Part shown: one piece after another, positions 7,717 through 15,790 of the stretch | Layout: each line of letters starts with the position of its first letter | Position numbering within the stretch: the first letter of the stretch is position 1 | Made by a program: the position numbers and the translations under genes | NCBI RefSeq assembly: GCF_001679645.1 | Contig: NZ_LRUN01000033.1 | Span: 48,634 to 112,633, forward strand | Direction: 5' to 3' | From: Pseudomonas bananamidigenes | GTDB taxonomy: Bacteria > Pseudomonadota > Gammaproteobacteria > Pseudomonadales > Pseudomonadaceae | Length of the DNA: 64,000 nt | The notes under the pieces: model-generated | The model's input: the letters and a program-made list of their open reading frames with translations, nothing else | The model's database searches: none | What the model was told of the DNA's origin: nothing

Positions 7717-8301
7717 ATGAAGATCTCCCCGATCCTCACGCAGCTGCGTGCGCAATGCCCAGGCCTTGCCGGCCATATCGCGACAGGCGTCGACCTGGCG
7801 CTGCTGCAAGGCAACCCGAATCTGCCGACACCGTCGGCCCATGTTTTACCGCTGGCCGACCTGGCCGGCGCCAGCACCGCACAGAACTCCGCCAGCCAGC
7901 CGATCCGTGACCGCTTCGAAATCATCCTGGTGCTCGACACCACGGATGCCACAAAAGCGCTGGATCTGTTGCACGACCTGCGCGCCGAACTGTGGCGTGC
8001 ACTGGTGGGCTTCAAGCCCGGTTCCGACTACAGCGCCATCGTTTATGACGGCGGCGAAGCGCTCTCGATCAACAGCAGCCGAGCTTTCTACCGGCTGCGC
8101 TTTTTTGCCGAGTTCCAGCTGGGCCGCAATCTGCCAAGTCAGCCTGCGGAGAGTTGGCACGAACGCGAACTGGACGGTTTGTCGTCCTTTACCGGGGTCA
8201 CCGTGCGGGTCGATGCGATCGACCCGGCCGACCCCAACCTGAAACACCCCGGCCCTGACGGGCGCGTGGAAATGACTTTCTCTGGAGACGTAACCCCATG
8301 A
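7717..8301 (+). CDS. Phage gp37-like tail protein (start of Mu-like module)
   Basis: A 194-residue protein from ATG 7717. It has the sequence flavour of the Gp37/tail-terminator group, including the IRDRFEIILVLDTTDATKAL strand-helix stretch and YRLRFFAEFQLGR near the C-terminus. It overlaps the next gene by ATGA. Its place directly before a DUF2635 protein and the Mu L-type sheath matches Mu-like tail operons, where it is thought to cap or complete the tail. The function is inferred from gene order. Confidence 0.72.
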   Translation: MKISPILTQLRAQCPGLAGHIATGVDLALLQGNPNLPTPSAHVLPLADLAGASTAQNSASQPIRDRFEIILVLDTTDATKALDLLHDLRAELWRALVGFKPGSDYSAIVYDGGEALSINSSRAFYRLRFFAEFQLGRNLPSQPAESWHERELDGLSSFTGVTVRVDAIDPADPNLKHPGPDGRVEMTFSGDVTP

Positions 8302-8477
8302 GCAACCGCATCACCGTAGTGCCGGCCGCCGGCCGTGCCGTGCCGGACCCGGAAGCCGGCGACCTGCTGCCCCTGGAGGGCCGTGAAGTGCTGGACAGCG
8401 CCTGGTGGCGCCGACGTCTGGCCGACGGCGATATCACCCTCAAAACCGCAACAGCCAAACAAAAGGGAGCCAAATAA
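8298..8477 (+). CDS. DUF2635 small protein preceding Mu-like sheath
   Basis: A 59-residue protein (MSNRITVVPAAGRAVPDPEA...). The layout, a proline-rich start with VPDPE, then LPLEGREVLDSAWWRRRLADGD and a basic tail, is that of DUF2635, found just before the sheath in Mu-like tails (Mu gp38 position). It overlaps both neighbours by 4 bases and 1 base, so it is tightly coupled to the sheath. The molecular role of this family is not established as far as I know. Confidence 0.85.
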   Translation: MSNRITVVPAAGRAVPDPEAGDLLPLEGREVLDSAWWRRRLADGDITLKTATAKQKGAK

Positions 8478-9973
8478 TGGCGATCGGATTCAGCAACATC
8501 CCCGCGGACATTCGTGTACCGCTGTTCTATGCCGAAATGGACAACTCGGCCGCCAATAGCGCGTCCTCGTCCATGCGCCGCCTGATCGTGGCGCAGGTCA
8601 ACGACAACATCGCCCCGAGCGAAACCGGCAAACTGGTGCTGGTTTCCAGCGTGGCACTGGCCAAGAGCATTGGTGGCCAGGGTTCGATGCTGGCGTCGAT
8701 GTACGAGACTTTCCGCAAGGCCGACCCGATCGGTGAGATCTGGTGCCTGCCGCTGCACAACGCCACCGGCGCCATCGCCAAGGGCGTGCTGACCCTGACC
8801 GGCACCGCGACTCAGGCCGGTGTGCTCAACCTGTATGTCGGCGGCGTGCGTGTGCAGGCCAACGTGGTCAACGGTGCCACTGCAGCCCAGGCGGCCACCG
8901 CCCTGGCGCAGAAAATCAATGCCACCGCCGATCTGCCGGTGAGCGCAGCTGCCGCTGAAGGTGTTGTCACCCTGAATGCCAAATGGACCGGCGAAAGCGG
9001 CAACGACATCAGCCTGCAATTCAACCGCCTGGGCAAGAGCAACGGCGAAGAAACCCCGGCAGGCCTGACTACCGCCGTCACTGCCATGACCGGTGGCGTC
9101 GGTGTACCGGATCAAGTGGCTGCCGTTGCGGCACTGGGCGATGAGCCGTTCGAATTCATCGCGCTGCCATGGTCCGACCTGGCCACCCTTAACACCTGGC
9201 AGGCGGTGATGGACGACAGCACCGGTCGCTGGTCCTGGGCCAAGCAACTGTTCGGTCACGTCTACAGTGCCAAGCGCGGAACTGTCGGCACTCTGGTGGC
9301 CGCCGGTCAGGCGCGCAACGACCAGCACATGACCATTCAGGCGCTGGAGCCGGGCGTTCCGCAACCGGTGTGGGTACAAGCTGCGGCACTGGCTGCACGC
9401 ACTGCGGTGTTCATCTCCGCCGACGCCAGCCGTCCGACCCAGAGCGGCAGCCTGCCGGGCGTCGATCCGGCACCGGCGAGCGAGCGCTTCACCCTGACCG
9501 AGCGTCAGTCGCTGCTCAACTACGGCATCGCCACCGCGTATTACGAAGGCGGCTACGTGCGCATCCAGCGCTCGATCACCACCTACCAGAAGAACGCTTA
9601 CGGCCAGGCCGACAATTCGTACCTGGACAGCGAAACCATGCACCAGTCGGCGTACATCGTGCGTCGTCTGCAAAGCGTGATCACCAGCAAGTACGGTCGC
9701 CACAAACTGGCTTCCGACGGCACGCGCTTCGGCGCCGGTCAGCCGATCGTCACCCCGGCGACCATTCGTGGTGAGCTGATCGCCCAGTACGCCAAGCTCG
9801 AACTCGAAGGCCACGTGGAAAACGCCGAGCTGTTCGCCGAGCACCTGATCGTCGAGCGTGACGTGCAGGACCCGAGCCGCGTGAACGTGCTGTTCCCGCC
9901 TGATTACATCAACGGTCTGCGCGTGTTCGCACTGCTCAACCAGTTCCGTCTGCAGTACGACGACGTCGCCTGA
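8477..9973 (+). CDS. Contractile tail sheath protein, Mu L-like
   Basis: A 498-residue sheath starting MAIGFSNIPADIRVPLFYAE, characteristic of the Mu gpL type. The C-terminal half contains LTERQSLLNYGIATAYYEGGYVRIQR in two parts and a conserved end with RVNVLFPPDYINGLRVFALLNQFRLQY, the interlocking domain. It is about 110 residues longer than the P2-like sheath of module 1 and unrelated to it at visible sequence level. A TAATG overlap couples it to the DUF2635 gene. A terminator-like hairpin follows before the tube gene. Confidence 0.93.
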   Translation: MAIGFSNIPADIRVPLFYAEMDNSAANSASSSMRRLIVAQVNDNIAPSETGKLVLVSSVALAKSIGGQGSMLASMYETFRKADPIGEIWCLPLHNATGAIAKGVLTLTGTATQAGVLNLYVGGVRVQANVVNGATAAQAATALAQKINATADLPVSAAAAEGVVTLNAKWTGESGNDISLQFNRLGKSNGEETPAGLTTAVTAMTGGVGVPDQVAAVAALGDEPFEFIALPWSDLATLNTWQAVMDDSTGRWSWAKQLFGHVYSAKRGTVGTLVAAGQARNDQHMTIQALEPGVPQPVWVQAAALAARTAVFISADASRPTQSGSLPGVDPAPASERFTLTERQSLLNYGIATAYYEGGYVRIQRSITTYQKNAYGQADNSYLDSETMHQSAYIVRRLQSVITSKYGRHKLASDGTRFGAGQPIVTPATIRGELIAQYAKLELEGHVENAELFAEHLIVERDVQDPSRVNVLFPPDYINGLRVFALLNQFRLQYDDVA

Positions 9974-9997
9974 TCGGCCCGTTTGAATCTGTGAATC

Positions 9998-10023
9998 CAG
10001 CCCACCTTGCGTGGGCTTTTTAT
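9998..10023 (+). terminator. Terminator-like hairpin between sheath and tube genes
   Basis: AGCCCAC, a 5-base loop, GTGGGCT and a T run lie between the Mu-like sheath stop and the tube start. Inside an operon this may attenuate transcription or stabilise the end of the sheath message. Confidence 0.7.
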
Positions 10024-10040
10024 TTGAAGGGAGTAACACC

Positions 10041-10388
10041 ATGGGTCAACTGATTGCAGGCACCTGCTACGTCAAGGTCGACGGTGCACAACTGACTATC
10101 AACGGCGGCTGCGAAGCCCCGCTGATGGCCGTCAAACGCGAAACCGTCGTGCCGGGTTTCTACAAGGAGACCGACATCGCGCCGTCGTTCAAGGTGACTG
10201 CGCTGCACACCGCCGACTTCCCGCTGAAGAAGCTGATCGAAGGCACCGACATCACCGTCACTTGCGAATTCAGCAACGGCAAAGTCTACGTACTGGCCGG
10301 TGCCTACCTGGTCGAAGAGCCAGTCTCCAAGGGCGATGACGCCACCATCGAACTGAAATTCGAAGGCATCAAGGGGACCTGGCAATGA
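10041..10388 (+). CDS. Tail tube protein, Mu M-like
   Basis: A 115-residue protein, MGQLIAGTCYVKVDGAQL, with a GGGAG site upstream. The family features are the GGCEAPL and GFYKETDIAPSFKVTALHTADFP-type stretches (from about residue 28) and a C-terminal TIELKFEGIKGTWQ. It builds the inner tube of the second contractile tail. The stop overlaps the chaperone start by four bases (ATGA). Confidence 0.92.
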   Translation: MGQLIAGTCYVKVDGAQLTINGGCEAPLMAVKRETVVPGFYKETDIAPSFKVTALHTADFPLKKLIEGTDITVTCEFSNGKVYVLAGAYLVEEPVSKGDDATIELKFEGIKGTWQ

Positions 10389-10681
10389 GCGGCGCCGTGA
10401 AGCTTCAAGTTGCGATCGAAGCTCACGGCGAGCCTCTGACCGAACTCGTCCTGCGCCGTCCGACGGTGCAGGAGGTACGAGCGATCAAGGCGCTGCCGTA
10501 CAAGATCGACAAGAGCGAAGAAGTCAGCCTCGACATGGACGTGGCGGCCAAATACATCGCCGTGTGCGCCGGCATTCCGCCGTCGTCGGTCAATCAGCTG
10601 GACCTGGCTGACCTCAACGCGCTGAGCTGGGCCGTTGCGAGTTTTTTCATGAGTGCGGCGTCGGAGCCATCACCGACCTGA
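10385..10681 (+). CDS. Tail assembly chaperone, Mu gp41-like (zero-frame product)
   Basis: A 98-residue product with the pattern of the E/gp41/gp14 chaperone family: PLTELVLRRPTVQEVRAIKAL near the start and VAAKYIAVCAGIPPSSVNQLDLADL before the slip region. It ends shortly after AVASFFMSAASEPSPT. The run AGT TTT TTC ATG near the end allows a -1 shift. It would coat or guard the module 2 tape measure during assembly. Confidence 0.88.
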   Translation: MSGAVKLQVAIEAHGEPLTELVLRRPTVQEVRAIKALPYKIDKSEEVSLDMDVAAKYIAVCAGIPPSSVNQLDLADLNALSWAVASFFMSAASEPSPT

Positions 10682-10812
10682 TCGCGGTCGCCTATGACCT
10701 GGCCTGGTTCTGGAAGGTTGACCCCGAACAGATGATGGCCAGGCCACTGGATGTGCTTCGCGAATCGCTGGAGCACGCGCAACGGATTAATGCGATGCAG
10801 CAGGTGCAGTGA
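10385..10812 (+). CDS. Frameshifted chaperone gp41-gp42 fusion
   Basis: After slippage at 10,642-10,648 the protein continues HECGVGAITDLIAVAYDLAW, then FWKVDPEQMMARPLDVLRESLEHA, and ends QRINAMQQVQ. The W-rich helical extension is the equivalent of E' in module 1. It has no start codon with a ribosome-binding site of its own. Its stop shares a base with the tape-measure ATG, as expected if chaperone and tape measure are made together. Confidence 0.82.
10642..10648 (+). promoter_or_regulatory. Programmed -1 frameshift slippery heptamer T TTT TTC
   Basis: In the zero frame the bases read AGT TTT TTC. A slip of -1 re-pairs as TTT TTT and opens a 54-codon extension that ends at the TGA overlapping the tape measure start (10,810-10,812). 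The same arrangement with a different heptamer occurs in module 1. Confidence 0.85.
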
Positions 10813-12584
10813 TGGCAGAAGAAACCAAAGCTAAAGCGTCGGTGCTGCTGACCGGCATCGACGAACTGTCACCCAAACTCGGTGCCCTGCGAGTGAAGGT
10901 CGACGACTTCAGGAAAAACCTCGAGCAGACCGGCCTTGGCAAACTGGACATCAGCGGTCTGTTCAAGGGCGGCAGCGTGATCACGCCGTTCGTGGACGGC
11001 ATCAAATCCGCCGCCGCCTTTCAGGGCAAGCTGAGTGAGGTCGGCGAGACGGCGAAAACCGTCGACCTGCCTGCCACGCCAAAGGCTGCGGCACAAAACA
11101 TGAACGTGTTCAGTGCGTCCATGGAAAAGGTGTCCGCTGCGGTGGACGCCGCACTGGTGCCGGCAGTGGGCGCCTTGGTGGTCGGGCTGGAGCCGGTGCT
11201 GACCCAGGTCGGCAGCCTGCTCGCCGACAACCCGAAACTGGTCGAAGGCCTGGCGGCGGGAGCGATTGCGTTTTCCGCCATGCAAACCGCCGTCACCGGA
11301 ATGACCCAGGTGATGGACGTCATGAGCATGGTGCTCAAGACCAACCCGATCATGCTGATCGCCATGGGCATTGCCGTGGCGGCCGGGTTGATCGTGGCCA
11401 ACTGGACACCGATATCCGCGTTCTTCACCGGAATGTGGGAGGGCGTGAAAAACGCCGGAGCCAGTGCAATGGCGACGTTGCGCTCGGTACTCGACTGGAG
11501 GCCGCTGGCAACAATGGCGGCGTTGTGGGAACCGGTCACCGGTTTTTTCTCCGGAATCCGGGACAAGGTCAAAGCGGTCACCGCTCCGCTGATCGACTTC
11601 TTCAAAACGATTTTCTCGTGGTCGCCTGCGGGTCTGATCCTGGAAAACTGGGGGCCGTTGACCGGTCTGTTTTCAGCGATCTGGGAGCTGCTCAAGGCCT
11701 TGAGTGTGCCGGTGATGGCGTTCCTCAAGGGGCTGTTCGACTGGACGCCGCTGGGGATGATCATCAACAACTGGGGCGCGATCACCGGTTTCTTCGCCTC
11801 GATCTGGGCCGCGTTGCAACCAGCGGCGCAAGCCATCAAGGACTTCTTCGGCACGCTGTTCGACTATTCCCCGTTGGGGATGCTCGTCAACAACTGGGGC
11901 AGCGTCGTGACCTTTTTCGAACCAGTCTGGGCCGCGCTGCAAGCGTCGGCGCAACAGATCAAAAGCTTCTTCCAGAGCCTGTTCGAATGGTCGCCGCTGG
12001 AGCAGATCGCGCAGTACTGGCAGCCGATCAGCGAAGTGTTTTCGGCGCTGTGGGGCGTGGTGCAGGCATTGGCCGCGCCGGTGCTGGAGTTCCTGCACAA
12101 CATGTTCGAATGGACACCGTTGGGGCAGATCATCAAGAACTGGGGCCCGATCACCGAATGGTTCGGCGAGCTGTGGCAAAAGCTGCAAACCGTCATCGCA
12201 CCGATCAAGGAACTGTTCGATGGCGGCTTCGCCGGGCTGATCGCCAGGGTCACCGGCAAGGTCGAAACCCTGACCCAGGCACAGCGCCAGACCAATGCCG
12301 AAGGCAAGGGCGAACTGGCACCGGCCTTCTTCGGCGCCAGTCCGAAAACCGAGGGCGGCAGTGCGTTGCAGGGTGGTTCCTTGCCGCAATCCTCCAGCGC
12401 CCTGATCCAGCAAAGCGCCGCCAACAACCGCACGCAACTCGAAGGCGGCCTGACGGTGCGCTTCGAAAACGCGCCGGCGGGGCTGCGCACCGATCAACCG
12501 CAAACCAATCAACCGGGGCTGGCGCTCAGTTCGCGCATCGGCTATCGCTCGCTGTCGGCAGGAGGTTCCAATGAACTGGCGTGA
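10812..12584 (+). CDS. Tail tape measure protein (module 2) with 41-residue repeats
   Basis: A 590-residue protein. ATG 10,812 is preferred over the GTG at 10,809 because it overlaps the chaperone extension stop. The N-terminal 130 residues are helical; about residues 155-200 form a hydrophobic stretch (VTGMTQVMDVMSMVLKTNPI...) likely to span membrane. Residues 229-474 are six tandem 41-residue repeats with W-(S/T)-P-L-G at the start, N-W-G about 10 residues later and aromatic-rich ends. The C-terminal 115 residues are Gln/Gly-rich. It sets tail length and guides the tube; repeats of this kind offer a simple way to change length in steps. Confidence 0.9.
   Translation: MAEETKAKASVLLTGIDELSPKLGALRVKVDDFRKNLEQTGLGKLDISGLFKGGSVITPFVDGIKSAAAFQGKLSEVGETAKTVDLPATPKAAAQNMNVFSASMEKVSAAVDAALVPAVGALVVGLEPVLTQVGSLLADNPKLVEGLAAGAIAFSAMQTAVTGMTQVMDVMSMVLKTNPIMLIAMGIAVAAGLIVANWTPISAFFTGMWEGVKNAGASAMATLRSVLDWRPLATMAALWEPVTGFFSGIRDKVKAVTAPLIDFFKTIFSWSPAGLILENWGPLTGLFSAIWELLKALSVPVMAFLKGLFDWTPLGMIINNWGAITGFFASIWAALQPAAQAIKDFFGTLFDYSPLGMLVNNWGSVVTFFEPVWAALQASAQQIKSFFQSLFEWSPLEQIAQYWQPISEVFSALWGVVQALAAPVLEFLHNMFEWTPLGQIIKNWGPITEWFGELWQKLQTVIAPIKELFDGGFAGLIARVTGKVETLTQAQRQTNAEGKGELAPAFFGASPKTEGGSALQGGSLPQSSSALIQQSAANNRTQLEGGLTVRFENAPAGLRTDQPQTNQPGLALSSRIGYRSLSAGGSNELA
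11496..12233 (+). repeat. Six tandem 123-bp repeats coding 41-residue units
   Basis: Units begin at 11496, 11619, 11742, 11865, 11988 and 12111. Each encodes a diverged 41-residue unit starting (W/Y)xP and carrying NWG, YWQ or LWE near residue 10. The first and sixth unit starts are exactly five periods apart (615 bases). The protein pattern is clear; DNA identity between units is moderate, so the repeats are old. Confidence 0.88.
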
Positions 12585-13806
12585 CCGTTTGTTGCCGGCA
12601 TCCTTCCGGGGTGTCGGCTTCTGGATCGACCAGGCGAAAACCCCGGTCGGTCGCAAGGGACAGTTGCATGAGTATCCGCAACGGGACCTGCCGTTTTTCG
12701 AGGATCTGGGCCAGCAGGCCAAGACCCACGACCTGACGGCGTTTGTCATCGGTGCCGATTGCCTGGAGCAGCGTGACAAGCTGCTCCAGGCTTTGGAACA
12801 GGGCAGCGGCGAGCTGGTGCATCCATGGCTGGGCCGTCTGCAGGTCAAGGTCGGCGAGTGCGACATGACCCACACCCGCCAGGACGGCGGGATGGTGACC
12901 TTCACCCTGAAGTTCTACCCGGACCGGCCGCTGCCGTTTCCGACGGCGACAGTCAGTACGCAAAAAGTCCTGCTGATCAAGGCCGACAGCCTGCTCGGTT
13001 CGGCGGTGGCGCGTTTCGAACAGGCGATGACCCTGATCAAGGCGGCGCGGATCGGCATCGCCAATCTGCGCAACAGCCTCACCGGCGTATATGACGTGAT
13101 CAAGGAGCAGCTCAAGCCGCTGATCGCGCAATACAAGCAGATCACCGAACTGGTCAGGGCCGTCAAGGAACTGCCCAAGGAGGTGGCGGCGGAGTTCAAG
13201 GGCTTGCTCGGCGATATCAAAGAGCTGAAGGCATTCGCGAAGGAGGGCTACCGTGGCGTGATTGCCGACGTGTCCCAACAGATCGAAGCCATCCGCAAGG
13301 CCGACGCACCGAAGATCACCACCGGCAAGGACACCACCGCTGCGGCGCAGGCCCTGGCCAATCTGGTGCAGGACACCCTGATCGTCAAAGCGGCGCAATG
13401 GGTTGCCTCGATGCCGGTGGCCTCGACGCCGGTCAAGCTGACCTCGACGCCGTCGCTGGACCAGCAATCGAAGCAGCCGGTCAGCCGTCAGGAAGTGCCG
13501 GTCACCGACGACTTGCAAGCGCTGCAGAAAGAACTGGTCGACGCGCTGCAAAAGGCTCAGGACAAGGCCGATCCCGCACACTATCAGGCCATCGCCGATG
13601 TGAAGGAAGCGCTGATCGCGCACCTCAAGGCTGTGGCTTCGTCCGGTGTGCGGCTGGTCAACAAAACCTTCCAGGAAACCTTTCCGGCCGTGGTCGTGGC
13701 GTACAAGCAGTTTGGCGACGCCACCCGCGTGACCGAGGTCATTCAGCGCAACGGCCTGTCCCACCCCGGCTTCTCACCCAACGAAGTCAAGGTTTCAGGG
13801 GAGTGA
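12571..13806 (+). CDS. Mu gpN-like tail protein ('DNA circularization' N-terminal family)
   Basis: A 411-residue protein starting MNWRDRLLPASFRGVGFWID, which with RKGQLHEYPQRDLPFFEDLG is the signature N-terminal domain of Mu gpN-type proteins. The family name 'DNA circularization' is historical; in Mu-like tails the protein sits at the baseplate hub region. The central part (about residues 130-250) is a long helical, Lys/Glu-rich region likely to be coiled coil. It overlaps the tape measure by 14 bases. Confidence 0.88.
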   Translation: MNWRDRLLPASFRGVGFWIDQAKTPVGRKGQLHEYPQRDLPFFEDLGQQAKTHDLTAFVIGADCLEQRDKLLQALEQGSGELVHPWLGRLQVKVGECDMTHTRQDGGMVTFTLKFYPDRPLPFPTATVSTQKVLLIKADSLLGSAVARFEQAMTLIKAARIGIANLRNSLTGVYDVIKEQLKPLIAQYKQITELVRAVKELPKEVAAEFKGLLGDIKELKAFAKEGYRGVIADVSQQIEAIRKADAPKITTGKDTTAAAQALANLVQDTLIVKAAQWVASMPVASTPVKLTSTPSLDQQSKQPVSRQEVPVTDDLQALQKELVDALQKAQDKADPAHYQAIADVKEALIAHLKAVASSGVRLVNKTFQETFPAVVVAYKQFGDATRVTEVIQRNGLSHPGFSPNEVKVSGE

Positions 13807-13809
13807 GCC

Positions 13810-14853
13810 ATGAGCGATACAGACAATCGCGTCACGCTGACCGTTGGCGACATGGAATACGGTGGTTGGAAAAGTGTGGAGATCACCGCGGACCTGGAGC
13901 GCCAGTTCCGCACCTTCAAACTCGACATCACCTGGCAATGGCCGGGGCAGACCGTGGATCAGCGGATCAAGGCCGGTGACCCGTGCGAAGTGCGGATCGG
14001 CCAGGATCTGGTGCTCACCGGTTATGTGTTCAAGGCCCCGATCAGTTATGACGGGCGGCAGATCAGCCTGAGCATCGAAGGCAGTTCCAAGACCCAGGAT
14101 CTGGTGGATTGTGCGGCGCGAAACATCCCCGGCCAATGGCAGGATCAGTCGCTGCTGAGCATCGTCCAGGCCCTGGCCATGGAGTATGCGTTGATGGTGG
14201 TCAACGAAATTCCCGAGACCGCACGCCTGAGCAAACACACGCTCGTGCCGGGTGAAACGGTGTTTCAGTCGATCGACCGTCTGCTCTCGCTGTACCGGGT
14301 GTTTTCCACCGATGACGCCGAAGGTCGGCTGGTACTGGCCAAACCGGGCAGCGGTGGCCGGGCCAGCGATGCACTGGAGCTGGGCAAGAACATTCTCTCG
14401 GCCAATGCGCCGATGGATTTCAGCCAGGTGTTTTCCGAATACCGGGTGATCGGCCAGCAAAAGGGCAACGACAAGAAGAGCGGGGCGGCGGTCAGCGAAG
14501 TGGAATCGACGGCGACCGACCTGAGCTTCAAGCGCCGGCGCACCACCGTCATCAACGAAGGCTCGCAACTGACGTTCGAACTGGCCCGGCAACGGGCGCA
14601 ATGGGAGAGCGCCACGCGTATGGGCCGGGCACTGACCACCACCTATCAGGTGCAGGGCTGGCGTCAGTCCAACGGCGACTTGTGGCGTCACAACACGTTG
14701 GTGCGGGTCAAGGACCCGGTGCTCGGCTTCGATGAAGACATGCTGATTTCCAGGGTGACGTATTCGCTGTCGGCGCAAGGTTCGGTGACCACCCTGCAAG
14801 TCGCACCACCGCATACCTTCGATGCGAACCCGACGCCCCCGAAAAAGACCTGA
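13810..14853 (+). CDS. Baseplate hub protein, Mu gpP (gp44)-like
   Basis: A 347-residue protein starting after a GGGAGTGAGCC site. The N-terminal EYGGWKSVEITADLERQFR and TFKLDITWQW segments, followed by KAGDPCEVRIGQDLVLTGYV, match Mu gp44, which has the T4 gp27 hub fold. It is the functional counterpart of the D-like hub of module 1 but not a recognisable copy, so each tail has its own hub. Confidence 0.9.
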   Translation: MSDTDNRVTLTVGDMEYGGWKSVEITADLERQFRTFKLDITWQWPGQTVDQRIKAGDPCEVRIGQDLVLTGYVFKAPISYDGRQISLSIEGSSKTQDLVDCAARNIPGQWQDQSLLSIVQALAMEYALMVVNEIPETARLSKHTLVPGETVFQSIDRLLSLYRVFSTDDAEGRLVLAKPGSGGRASDALELGKNILSANAPMDFSQVFSEYRVIGQQKGNDKKSGAAVSEVESTATDLSFKRRRTTVINEGSQLTFELARQRAQWESATRMGRALTTTYQVQGWRQSNGDLWRHNTLVRVKDPVLGFDEDMLISRVTYSLSAQGSVTTLQVAPPHTFDANPTPPKKT

Positions 14854-14882
14854 GCCCGACACCGTCCTCCAAGGAAAACCCT

Positions 14883-15392
14883 ATGAGCCTACTGACACGC
14901 CTGCTGGCGCGCGGCACTGTCGTGCTCGCCAGTTCGGCCTCCAAGCTGCAATCGCTGCAAATGCGCCTCACCGCCGGTGAAGTGAACGACGACATGGAGC
15001 ACTTCGAGCCCTACGGCTTCACCAGCCATCCGCTGGCCGGCGCCGAGGGTGTCGTCACCTTTCTCGGCGGTGACCGTTCTCATGCCATCGCCCTGGTGGT
15101 CGCTGACCGCCGTTATCGCCTGCAATCGCTGGCGGCCGGCGAAGTGGCGATCTACACCGACGAGGGTGACAAGATCCACTTCAAGCGCGGGCGGATCATC
15201 GACATCGAAACCGCCACGCTCAACATCCGCGCCAGCACCGCCGTGAACGTCGAGACGCCGGTGATCAACCAGACCGGCAAGATCGTTTCCCAGGGCGACC
15301 AGTTGGCCGGCGGCATCAGCCAGATCAACCACGTGCATGGCGGCGTGCAGGGCGGCAGCGGCCAGACCGGCGTGCCGGCGGGAGGTCAGTGA
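14883..15392 (+). CDS. Baseplate spike protein, Mu gp45-like
   Basis: A 169-residue protein. LQMRLTAGEVNDDMEHFEPYG is the Mu gp45 N-terminal signature. It is followed by an OB-like domain with an HPLAGAEGVVTFLGGDRSHA stretch, a beta-helical region of short hydrophobic repeats (IDIETATLNIRASTAVNVET) and a C-terminal HVHGG motif. Spike tips of this class use an HxH motif to bind iron at the apex. The spike makes the first puncture of the outer membrane. It overlaps the next gene by TGATG. Confidence 0.92.
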   Translation: MSLLTRLLARGTVVLASSASKLQSLQMRLTAGEVNDDMEHFEPYGFTSHPLAGAEGVVTFLGGDRSHAIALVVADRRYRLQSLAAGEVAIYTDEGDKIHFKRGRIIDIETATLNIRASTAVNVETPVINQTGKIVSQGDQLAGGISQINHVHGGVQGGSGQTGVPAGGQ

Positions 15393-15790
15393 TGTTCATC
15401 AGTCAGAACCTCCATGCCGCGCTGACCCGTGCAGTGCTGATCAGCCTGTTCACCTGGCGCCGCGCCGCCGACGACGATGCCCTCGATGACGAGGAGCGTT
15501 ACGGCTGGTGGGGCGACACCTTTCCCACCGTGGCCGACGACCGTATCGGCTCGCGGCTGTGGCTGCTGCGTCGGGTCAAGCTGACCCGGCAGACCCGGAT
15601 GGACGCCGAGTTCTATGCCCGCGAAGCCCTGCAATGGCTGATCGACGACGGCCATTGCAGCGCCATCGACATCATCAGCGAACGCCTCGACGCCCAGCGC
15701 CTGAACCTGCGCACGGTCCTGACCCTGGCCGACGGCGAACGCCTGGACATCAACCCCGATAACAGTTGGCAGGTGATCTATGCCGTTTGA
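15392..15790 (+). CDS. Baseplate wedge protein, Mu gp46-like
   Basis: A 132-residue protein with DDALDDEERYGWWGDTFP followed by DDRIGSRLWLLRRVKLT, the typical motif of phage GP46 proteins. It corresponds to the gp25-like wedge unit that nucleates the sheath. ATG 15,392 is preferred to the GTG immediately before it because it shares a base with the spike stop. It overlaps the J-like gene by 11 bases. Confidence 0.9.
   Translation: MFISQNLHAALTRAVLISLFTWRRAADDDALDDEERYGWWGDTFPTVADDRIGSRLWLLRRVKLTRQTRMDAEFYAREALQWLIDDGHCSAIDIISERLDAQRLNLRTVLTLADGERLDINPDNSWQVIYAV

Noticed and set aside
8198..10042. 614-residue minus-strand frame across the Mu-like sheath
   Set aside because: It is a shadow of the sheath and DUF2635 genes in GC-rich DNA; no start signal and no domain.
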